Source of the DNA: Syncephalis plumigaleata
Lineage: Eukaryota > Zoopagomycota > Zoopagomycetes > Zoopagales > Piptocephalidaceae
Length of the DNA stretch: 23,241 bases
Direction of reading: 5' to 3'
Assembly: GCA_025201365.1 (NCBI GenBank)
Contig: JAIXMF010000214.1
Location: 1-23,241, forward strand
Translations under genes and position numbers: made by a program
The notes under the pieces: generated by a model
The model's database searches: none
Seen by the model: only the letters and a program-made list of their open reading frames with translations
Told to the model about the DNA's origin: nothing
Shown: positions 1-7,826 of the stretch, piece after piece
How the letters are laid out: every line of letters starts with the position of its first letter
Numbering within the stretch: position 1 is the stretch's first letter

Positions 1-1
1 A

Positions 2-1024
2 GAGGGTCGACTTATCTTTACCAATTTGAAGAAATCGATTCAATACACCATCACGCACAGTATGCCGGAAGTATTCGCCAGTTTACTTTACATTGTCGTT
101 CCATTACCGCTACCATTGTCGGCCATTCTTATTCTAGTGGTTGATCTCGGTTTCGAAATGTTCATGGCTCTTAGTTTCGCTTGGGAGAAACCGGAGACGA
201 AGCAAGGTCTGATGAAAATGCCACCACGTAAACCGGTAACACCGGCAAGTGTGGAGCGTTTACGTCGTCGTCAAGCACGTCAACTAAAGGGTAGACTTGA
301 CGAGGAATCGGGCGAGATTATTCCACCCACTCGTGCTCAACGCTTCCGTCATTCATGGAGTCAATTCTTCTCGGGTGTCTGGTGGCGTGACCTACGTGAA
401 CCAACAGAGGAACAGGTGCTCGTTGATTTCGGCGTCCTATCATGGGCCTACCTCGAAGTGGGCATCATCGAGACGATCGGTTCATTTGTAGCGTATTTCG
501 TCGCACTTAGCCGACATGGCATTACACCATCCATCGCCAAGGCAGCCGCCAATAGCAACACTGGCAACTACTTTACCAGTATCGCTGATCCATTAGACAT
601 TGGTAATGGCAAGGTGCTCAGTGCCGATGAACAAATGGAGATTCTTGCTCAAGCGCAAACCAGCTACTACATGGCACTGATGATCATGCAGCTGTTCAAT
701 CTATTCGCTTGCAAATGCCGTATCCGCTTGCCATTCGGTCGTTACATGTTCGCTAACCGTGCCTCATTCTACGGTATGTTCGGTGGTATCTTCATCGGTG
801 TATTTGTCAGTTACGTGCCATTCATGAACGTTGCTTTCGGCACCTCCTATAAGACACCGGTCTACTTGCACTTGATTGGCGTGGCATTCGGCGTATTCAT
901 CATCTTCTATGCCACAATGCGTATGATCATCCTTCGTAAGAGTCGACCAATTCGTTGGAATCCCGAGATTTCCGGTTTGCAAATGCATCCTACTGCTTAT
1001 TCAGTGGGTAGTACCAAGAACTAA
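2..1024 (+). CDS. Na+/K+-ATPase alpha-like P-type ATPase, C-terminal part (5' truncated by window)
   Basis: This is the membrane C-terminus (M5 to M10) of a P-type cation pump of the Na,K/H,K-ATPase group. The reading frame is already open at base 2, which gives EGRLIFTNLKKSI, the hallmark just before M5. The TTG at 26 is therefore an internal Leu codon, not a start. About 340 residues follow to the TAA at 1022-1024. The M6 motif reads DLGFEM, so the first ion-site Asp is kept and the second position is Glu where animal pumps have Asp (DLGTDM). The M5 segment has HSMPE in place of the animal SNIPE motif, so the site Glu is kept and the Asn is lost. The cytosolic loop after M6 is expanded with a basic stretch (RLRRRQARQLKGR) and an acidic/proline part. 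Four hydrophobic segments follow. No intron is seen in this part. A polyadenylation-like AATAAA lies at 1230-1235. The family is sure; the transported ion (Na+, K+ or H+) is not. Confidence 0.93.
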   Translation, partial: EGRLIFTNLKKSIQYTITHSMPEVFASLLYIVVPLPLPLSAILILVVDLGFEMFMALSFAWEKPETKQGLMKMPPRKPVTPASVERLRRRQARQLKGRLDEESGEIIPPTRAQRFRHSWSQFFSGVWWRDLREPTEEQVLVDFGVLSWAYLEVGIIETIGSFVAYFVALSRHGITPSIAKAAANSNTGNYFTSIADPLDIGNGKVLSADEQMEILAQAQTSYYMALMIMQLFNLFACKCRIRLPFGRYMFANRASFYGMFGGIFIGVFVSYVPFMNVAFGTSYKTPVYLHLIGVAFGVFIIFYATMRMIILRKSRPIRWNPEISGLQMHPTAYSVGSTKN

Positions 1025-1460
1025 ACTGGACCATACAATTGCTATTAACACCACCACCACTGCAATAACAGTAAACACATACTCATACAACCATATCAAT
1101 AATACTCCCCCACTTCACTTCACTTCTTTTATTACAATATTCCCATTGCTTTTCTTTGGGTAGTACTGCACTACTTTCCTATTCCTTTATATCAGTCTTT
1201 TAATAGTTAGTTAGTTGATTAGTTTCATTAATAAAACCTTATTAACAAATATGATACAAGCAAGTGTAAAAGTGTTAATCGTTTGAATGTCATGGCTATC
1301 ATTATCTACTATCAGTATTTGTACACGTCACTCCCTCATTTCAATCACCGTCCTTTATCTGTTTGTCTCTCTGTTTGTTAGTCATTCCTTTTTGTTCTTG
1401 AAATATTTGTCATTTACTTTCTTCTATTTATACTTGTGATTGCTGCCAGCGTCAGCCTTG
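1025..1460. other. Intergenic: ATPase 3' UTR and UBA3 5' flank
   Basis: No gene is seen. The first 200 bases are AT-rich 3' UTR with AATAAA at 1230-1235. The rest is pyrimidine-rich (TTTCTTCTATTT-type runs around 1385-1430) and probably serves as the UBA3 promoter and leader. Confidence 0.6.
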
Positions 1461-3243
1461 ATGAACAGCGATATGATACAGCAATCTACTAGTAGTTTGT
1501 CGGCTGATTGGCCAGGTCGTTGGGATCACCTACAGCCGATAATATATCGAGCAGGTCCTATGGCTCACGAAGGATTCACACCAGGCACACAGGTATACTA
1601 GAAACATGTAGGCATATATACAAAGCTAACGCTACTTTATTCACGAGTAGACTATGCAGTTTCTAATGGAACAGTGTAAGGTACTAGTGGTCGGTGCTGG
1701 CGGTCTAGGTTGCGAAATACTAAAGAACCTTGCTCTATCGGGATTTCGAGATATTCACGTAATCGATATGGACACCATCGATGTTAGCAATCTTAATCGA
1801 CAATTTCTATTCCGGTAAGCGTTGACGAATAGTATGATGCTTGATCGTATAGCATTGTTTCATTTACGTAAAATATAGCGCAAGCGATGTAGGCAAGTCA
1901 AAGGCAGAGACAGCCGCTGAATTTATTATGCGACGTGTACCTCATTGTACAGTGACACCGTAAGTGTTGTTCTACATGTCCTCACTCGTATTTGTCCGCT
2001 TACTAGATCAGGATGATGTCATTTGTCATGTCACTAGATATTTTGGTAAGATTCAGGATAAGGACGAAGACTACTATATGCAATTCAACGTTGTCATTTG
2101 TGGTCTTGACTCGGTGGAGGCACGTCGATGGATGAACGCCACACTCGTGCAAATGTTCGATAGTGAATCGCCGGAATCACTTAAACCACTAGTGGATGGT
2201 GGCACTGAAGGTAGATTGAATAATAATGCACTATTACTACTATCATGTAATAATGATCATGATACATATGTATAGGTTTCCGAGGACAGGCGCGTGTCAT
2301 TCTACCTACCATCTCTTCTTGCTACGAGTGTTCACTGGACATGCTTACTCCTCAAACGGTCTATCCTGTATGTACTATTGCTAATACACCACGTCTACCT
2401 GAACATTGTATTGAATGGGCATCCGCCTTGGAATGGCCTCGTCTCTTCCCAGGTAATGACTGACTAGCTGACTGACTGACTGAGTAACAATAATAATGAC
2501 ATTAATAATCGATAGAACAAACATTGGATACGGATAATCCTGAGCATTTACAATGGCTATTTCATACAGCATCGGAACGTGCTAGACAGTTCAACATACC
2601 GGGCGTTACCTTCTCGCTTACACAAGGCGTAGTAAAGAACATTATTCCCGCGATTGCCTCTACCAATGCAATTATTGCAGGTAATACACTAACAGATTAT
2701 TGAATGAATCATAACACGTAGAATACTAACGACAGAATATCGATTGTAATATGATAGCGGCCTGTTGTAATGAAGTGTTCAAATTGGCCACATCAAGTGG
2801 CATGCTACTTGACAACTATATGATGTACACGGGTACAGATGGTGTGTACACGCATACATTTGAACACGAGAAAAAGCCGACCTGCTTGGTTTGTGGCCAA
2901 CCACGTATTAAATTGAATGTGCATCCATTGTGGACACTCGAGGAATGGATCGATCATTTGATGGAGGATACTAACATGTAAGTCATTAATAGAATACAGT
3001 AAATACTCATAATAATAATAACAATAATATAGTCGAGTAAAGAAACCAAGTCTACGCACGGCATCTCGTTCATTATATATGCAAGCACCCCGTGCATTGG
3101 AAGAGGCTACACGCCCTAATCTATCCATAGTACTTGGTGAACTACTACAAGAAGGCGATGTCATCACAGTGACTGATGTTACCCTACCCATTAGTTTGGA
3201 GATTACCATTCATTTTACTGAACCTATTGCTACAGCCGAGTAA
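1461..3243 (+). CDS. UBA3: NEDD8-activating enzyme E1 catalytic subunit (UBA3), 8 exons, 440 aa
   Basis: UBA3 adenylates NEDD8/Rub1 with its partner NAE1/Ula1, holds it as a thioester and passes it to UBC12 for cullin neddylation. Exons: 1461-1592, 1651-1814, 1879-1959, 2038-2210, 2276-2452, 2516-2680, 2758-2977, 3033-3243. They total 1,323 nt, which is whole codons. Visible landmarks, in order, are the nucleotide-binding [20 protein letters not shown], the [12 protein letters not shown] and VGKSKAE segments, the zinc-site CYEC with CLVC downstream, and the active-site Cys in [14 protein letters not shown]. Next come [20 protein letters not shown] and a C-terminal ubiquitin-fold-like domain ([20 protein letters not shown]...). 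Length and order match the family. The start is the ATG that opens the frame before the WDH-LQPII segment. Introns are 55-77 nt, and the one ending at 2757 has a perfect TACTAAC. AATAAA lies at 3266-3271. The gene converges on MCTS1 across a 157-bp spacer. Confidence 0.94.
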
Positions 3244-3400
3244 TAGCAAGTAATAAGCAACATGTAATAAATGATGCTTAATCTATTAGACTTTATGGAT
3301 AACATCAAATATGTCCTATTTATTATAATGAAATAGGATAACACTACCTATTGTGTATAGATGGACGGAATCGATAAATGATAAATTATGATGATGACTA

Positions 3401-4187
3401 TTAGGCTTCCGTACGTGTCTTCCATAGTCCATCGCCTAGACAATGCAAGGTCTCGACACCAATTCCCTTGTTAATCTTTTTAATATCCGTGGTAGACATC
3501 TTCATTCTACCGATGGCTAGCGCGTGTTCTTTGCCTTCTGCCATCACTGCTACTAATGCACCCTCAGGCAGTTCTGTATCCATACGTGCACCGGGTGATG
3601 TCAATCCTGGACACATGATATTGGCACCAGATAGTAAGAATTTAATGGCACCACGATCTACTTGAACAGTTGGAATGAAACCAGGATCTATCACGTAGGA
3701 ATAAACAATCATAAACATACGCGTGGTTATCAGCATGATTCATTCATTTATCTATAGCTAGCTGTTAATTACACTCATGTACTAGACGAAGAGTGGGCGC
3801 GTAGGGACCTTCACGTTGATTGAAAAAGAGAATACGATTATTAAGCGATACCAAATTGATATGTTCATGACTAGGAGAGACAACTATCTCGTTAGAAATA
3901 CAATGGATATATACACGCTGACTAGTTGTATTATAGCACTTTACTGCTTCAAGTAGTACTTACCATTTCATTAGGTACATGCTCGATTTCTTTGGTAGAA
4001 TATCGTCGGCAATCGATTGCAACGGTTCATAGTGGTCGAGTACTTTTTGACGAATGCCACGCTGTACAGACGATTTAACGAGACTACTGCTCGATACATC
4101 CTCTTTTACGCTGAATCTAGTCGTGATTCAGATTAGTATGACTTGTACATGTCAAATAACAGGTAATAGTGCCTACTTTTTAAACAT
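3401..4187 (-). CDS. MCTS1: MCTS1/Tma20 PUA-domain translation re-initiation factor, 4 exons, 182 aa
   Basis: MCTS1/Tma20 pairs with DENR/Tma22 on the 40S subunit to recycle tRNA and mRNA and to support re-initiation. Exons on the minus strand: 4187-4177 (only 11 nt: MFK plus two bases), 4116-3964, 3870-3773, 3687-3401. The sum is 549 nt, i.e. 182 residues, almost the usual family length. The N-terminal domain runs [21 protein letters not shown] through [36 protein letters not shown]. The C-terminal PUA domain has [26 protein letters not shown] and ends in [19 protein letters not shown]. The third intron is needed to join LVHE to YPGF; reading straight through the acceptor gives a false start near 3736. 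The first intron carries TACTAATC 16 nt before its AG. A minus-strand AATAAA is at 3324-3319. Confidence 0.94.
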
Positions 4188-4671
4188 GGCTAGAAGAATG
4201 ATATTGGAAACCTAACGTGAAAGAAGAAAGAATAGCAACAATCAAATGGGATGCAAATAAATGATGATTTAAAAATGGGATAGCTTCACTTTTATATTGT
4301 TATTCCTCATTATTGATTCACACTATTAGTTAATAAAAACATATTGCTCGTTCTAATGTGATCAATAACAATATTGAGGTACGGGTTGGTTGACTCGTGT
4401 CATGGGGAGTGGAGTCTCTCCGGTCCCGGATGTATTATTCTGGGTAGTGCTCGACATAGCTTCGCTCACGTATAGTATCTCGCTGTTGAACTCTCAACAA
4501 CCTCTTGCACTCGCAATAACACTAGACAATAAAACGATATGATAACTCGAACGATGATTCTTTTATTCATAATAATGTGTACTGGTATTTATACTAAAGC
4601 TTAAGTAGCGGAGCGCTACAAGCTTATCAACTTTTACCCAGGTATTTATCTATATTCCAGCGGCGACCGGG
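4188..4671. other. Intergenic: F-box gene 3' UTR and MCTS1 promoter
   Basis: No gene or tRNA is seen. A minus-strand AATAAA (4567-4562) lies about 105 nt past the F-box stop. A compact hairpin sits at 4597-4625: AAGCTT, GTAGCG, 3-nt loop, CGCTAC, AAGCTT. A short palindrome, TGTTGAACTCTCAACA, lies near 4482-4501. The rest is AT-rich. Confidence 0.5.
4597..4625. repeat. Inverted repeat / hairpin
   Basis: The sequence reads AAGCTT, two unpaired A, GTAGCG, loop GAG, CGCTAC, AAGCTT, a 12-bp stem with one bulge. It lies 47-75 nt downstream of the F-box gene stop on that gene's strand, upstream of its poly(A) signal, so it would fold in the 3' UTR. Function is unknown. Confidence 0.5.
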
Positions 4672-6322
4672 TTATAGTCCCACAATATAGTATGATTTAT
4701 TGGTGCTTGTTATAGTTCGCCATACTCCTATAATTTCCACACCACTGCCATAAGAACTACATATCGTACCAATCATTACAGCAGCATCCAATTCCCAATC
4801 GGTATTTGGCGCTTTTAGTTTGCGTATTATTTCTTTTGTATTGATGTCCACAAGCAATCGACTTTTTTATCATCATGCTCTGTAATAAAAACATAGATAT
4901 CTCCAACAATATTTCTGATGAAAGTTGTACGCCGTATTCGTAATACTTGATCGTCAATGTAGGATAAGTCGGTCCATACTTTTGCCGGTTCGGAATTAAG
5001 TATTGAAAACCTGCATCCAGCCTTTAATAATGGTGTAGGTATATGTTGGTCAGATATAGTGTAGCAATTACGTGGAGTATGGCTTTGACCACTGGATGCT
5101 ACACTATGCAATATGCATGGATGATAATCAGGATGACCATATAATTCAATTATCATATACGAATCGTATGAATTATACACCTTTATCCATCCCCCTCAGG
5201 TAGTTGAAACCAGCCATTTCGCAATTGTATAGCAGAATTATTGCTCGAGAACTGATGTAGTGCCCATTCAATACGATCTGTATCATCATCTTTGACTAGT
5301 CTTGCCGTGTATACGATTGCTCTATTACTGGTTGTTTTGTAGAAACATGCCACATCCCATGTACCATCAATGCTTCCTGGACACATGACACTATTATCTA
5401 TATCGAATACTATTATATCCACTAAATGTATTGATTATTAGTACTTGTTATATGGCATCATTGTATAATTACTACGCTTACGTATACAATCTGGTGAACA
5501 ATAGAACATTCCCTTTCTCTCATACACTAATAATAGCCATCTCCCCTCGATTTTCTTCATTTGATATCGTCCCGGAACATCGAATGTAGTGAAAAGACCA
5601 CCATGTTTGCGAGAAAGTATTTTTACATTATAGTTGGTGTCGCTCTCAATCTCCTTAGGAGATACAGCTATATAATGATCACCCGAGACATAATTGTACT
5701 CACCTTCATTGTCAATGTCTAGCGGAAGAACATTTGGCGATGTGGAGAACGCACTGTTATACACAATTTTGTTGCTTGATCTATGATTTGAGTGCGGTAA
5801 ATATTCCAAAATATAACTATGATATGATGTTTCGTCTGAATGACTTTGCTTTACGATAACTATGCTATAATCCTCAGCTTTTGTGCTATAATATACTCCA
5901 TGCTTGCCCTGTTCTATATAAATACGCGTGGTATTGTATCGTCCATATCGCCAATTATTCTCGGTGCTCACTCGTCGACGATATGTGTTGTACCAGTCCA
6001 CATTCTCTAGTAGATCGGCTCGTTTATCCGATGTACATGGATTGTTGACATCCGTGCGTATACACCATAATACGAAATCCATTTCTTTAACGTAATAGAG
6101 TCCCGATAGGAAATCCCTATGGTATAGTGCTTGCCATAATGCTCTATCATTTCGAACGCTGCTTGTTAATGAGCGAGAACATGCTGATAAACGCAATAAT
6201 TCGGTATGACCAAATAGACTACGGAAGACACGCTGATCATGAAAGGGAAGAGTATTCAGACAAACTAGTAATCTACAAGACGAGTTGGGATTACTCGATA
6301 TTTCAGTAGTAGCAGTAGACAT
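4672..6322 (-). CDS. F-box protein gene with two apparent 1-nt frameshifts, 2 exons
   Basis: The N-terminus (from the ATG at 6322) holds an F-box-like helix set around residues 18-70: LNTLPFHDQRVFRSLFGH, then LSACSRSL and ALWQALYHRDF. Such proteins usually recruit substrates to SCF ubiquitin ligases through SKP1. The rest, roughly 450 residues, is rich in short beta-type segments and may be a propeller; I do not recognise a subfamily. Exon 1 is 6322-5482. The intron starts GTAAGC at 5481 and ends TACTAATAATCAATACATTTAG. Exon 2 is 5421-4672. Exon 2 is broken twice: at a G5 run (5195-5191) and an A6 run (4868-4863, minus strand). One extra base in each run reopens a single frame to the TAA at 4674-4672. 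The total (1,591 nt) is exactly two bases short of whole codons. Either base-call errors in homopolymers or early decay would explain this. Confidence 0.7.
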
Positions 6323-6421
6323 AGTGGAATGGAATAAGAAAGACAGTAAGGGGTAGAGAAATACGATGACGTTATTTTAATCAAGAATACACAAATAAAT
6401 CATACGCAAACGTGGATAATA

Positions 6422-6793
6422 ATGAAGCATGATGTTCAAGTCTTTCTAATTGACGAGATATCCTACTGTCACTTGTCATGCCTTCTTAATGTGAGTACAA
6501 TCTATAACAATATACTAATCCATTATTCTATTAGATGCATACATCAGAATTGTAAAGATGACATGAATGGTAAAGGATTCAAGTATCGTGTATGGAATCG
6601 GGATATGGTAGCATGTCTGAATGTTATTCAGATTATTCTCAGTCTTCGTAATGGAAATGGTGTTCCAACACAATTACAGCAAAGTGTCATTACTTCTAAC
6701 GTTCAAGAAATGAAGGACAAGGACAACAAAGAACCAAACAACAAACAACAACTTATCTGTGATGGTTATCGTTACTCACATCTAAATACGTAA
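6422..6793 (+). pseudogene. Fanzor/TnpB-like nuclease relic, C-terminal zinc-ribbon and RuvC-III part
   Basis: The open frame begins VFLIDEISYCHLSC, resembling the DE-x-x-TS-x-x-C-x-x-C entry to the zinc ribbon of Fanzor/TnpB nucleases. It continues with CIHQNC (a second C-x4-C knuckle) and YRVWNRDMVACLNVIQII, which matches the RuvC-III motif (RD-x-x-A-x-x-N). The upstream RuvC-I/II domains and the N-terminal half are absent: the F-box gene begins 100 bp away on the other strand. A 44-nt stretch, GTGAGT...TACTAAT...TTAG (6492-6535), looks like an intron but breaks frame. Using the later CATCAG acceptor keeps frame but loses the CIHQNC knuckle. The tail is low complexity (KDKDNKEPNNKQQ). A second copy at 15472-15627 shares about 61 of 68 nt over the WNRD core. 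I infer a dead element fragment. Confidence 0.6.
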
Positions 6794-6870
6794 GTTTTAT
6801 TATCATAGCTATTATTTATTAGTAGAAACAAAAGGATAACAGCGTTAGTCAGAAGGGGAACCTTATAGAA
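6777..6870. repeat. Dispersed ~90-bp repeat, copy 1
   Basis: This segment, from ACATCTAAAT through AAGTTTTA, CTATTATTTATT and AGCGTTAGTCAGAAGGGGAA, aligns by eye with 12406-12497 in the same orientation. The two share roughly three quarters of their bases with small gaps. It starts just inside the end of the Fanzor-like ORF. On the minus strand it carries AATAAATAATAG, like a 3' UTR with a poly(A) signal. A weaker look-alike is at about 15762-15835. Confidence 0.55.
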
Positions 6871-7697
6871 TGGATTGACAAACACACATACACGCGTGCG
6901 CATGTTATTGTTGGTAGTTGCAATATTACACTGTCATCATTATGATATGAATTGATTTACATTCAGCTATATTCATATGCATGGCGTTCAATACAATGAC
7001 AATAGCAAGTGTATGATGGATGTAACAGGTGTACGCATCATTATTGATGATGTGTTGATTCAGACAATTGACAAAGCATGCGGTTACACGATATGACAGA
7101 TATTCACCATTCATTCATTCATCGCTAATTGCTATGATGATTAAACAGATGGATAGCTTTCCTTACATTTCCACTTTAATCGACACTCATATGCATCGTG
7201 TGCATCTAAATGGGATTAAACGATATTGACTATCTTGACACTCACCAGTTGCATGCCTAATTAAATAGTAATAGCTCATACGATGTACATTCATGTGGGG
7301 AGAGGAATGCTACGTGATACATTGTAAGCAAAGGCGACAATGCAATCATGCAATAGGTGACCCGAGCGGCTCATGTCGCCGTTTCACTTTGTCTATTCGG
7401 ATTGCATTACCGGCTAACCGAAACATGTTGTCCTCCATCTAATTGGTACTTATTTTCTCCGTATATTATCTACTCCTTGTAGATTGGTAGTTCAGTTATA
7501 CTAATACCTGCTGTTGTTACATGTATACCGGTTGGAATAAACTTGTTCTATCAGTTAGCGAGTGAATCTCCTGTCCGGTACTCACTCCTATGGAATGGTA
7601 CGAATACAGGTTGATTGATACTCGTTAGATAGAACACGACATCCATGATGGTATTGTTGCCGTGTCTTGTCCGATACTCCATCACTATCATCTCGGC
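6871..7697. other. Non-coding stretch upstream of the micro-exon gene; inverted and direct repeats
   Basis: No convincing gene is seen; the short minus-strand frame at 6926-7114 has no recognisable features. Several symmetric elements occur. AATGCAATC (7339-7347) pairs with GATTGCATT (7400-7408). GGCGAC (7333-7338) pairs with GTCGCC (7375-7380). GTTCTATC...AGCGAGT (7545-7563) is an imperfect inverted match to ACTCGTTAGATAGAAC (7620-7635). TGTCCGGTACTC (near 7572) recurs as TGTCCGATACTCC (near 7668). These may be regulatory sites for the downstream gene. Confidence 0.4.
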
Positions 7698-7704
7698 TAT
7701 AAAT
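7698..7704 (+). promoter_or_regulatory. TATA box of the micro-exon gene
   Basis: TATAAAT lies 123 nt upstream of the ATG at 7827. It is followed by a pyrimidine-rich leader with TCTACT repeats (7749-7782), consistent with a transcription start around 7730. The spacing suggests a well-expressed RNA polymerase II gene. Confidence 0.6.
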
Positions 7705-7826
7705 CAAGCACTTTTGACACACTCAACTTGCCATCTTCATACTCGCTCTTCTACTCTACTCTACTACTTTCTACTCTCGTTCTAGTCAACTTATCTATCT
7801 ATCCATCCCACTAGGCCAACATTAAC

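Noticed and set aside
26-28. TTG as a start codon for the first gene
   Set aside because: The frame is open to base 2 and encodes the conserved EGRLIFTN segment just before it, so the gene begins outside the window.
4380-4450. tRNA gene
   Set aside because: GC-rich symmetric bases (CCGGTCCCGGA) suggested a tRNA, but there is no T-loop GTTCRAnnC, no anticodon arm and no acceptor pairing.
5421-5481. 23-nt mini-intron GTACTAATAATCAATACATTTAG in the F-box gene
   Set aside because: Splicing there leaves a stop soon after. The donor GTAAGC at 5481 gives a normal 60-nt intron with the same branch box and acceptor and a continuous frame.
6926-7114. Possible minus-strand gene next to the first repeat copy
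   Set aside because: It has no recognisable motif. The adjacent repeat has a 3' UTR look on this strand, but the frame shows no coding signature.
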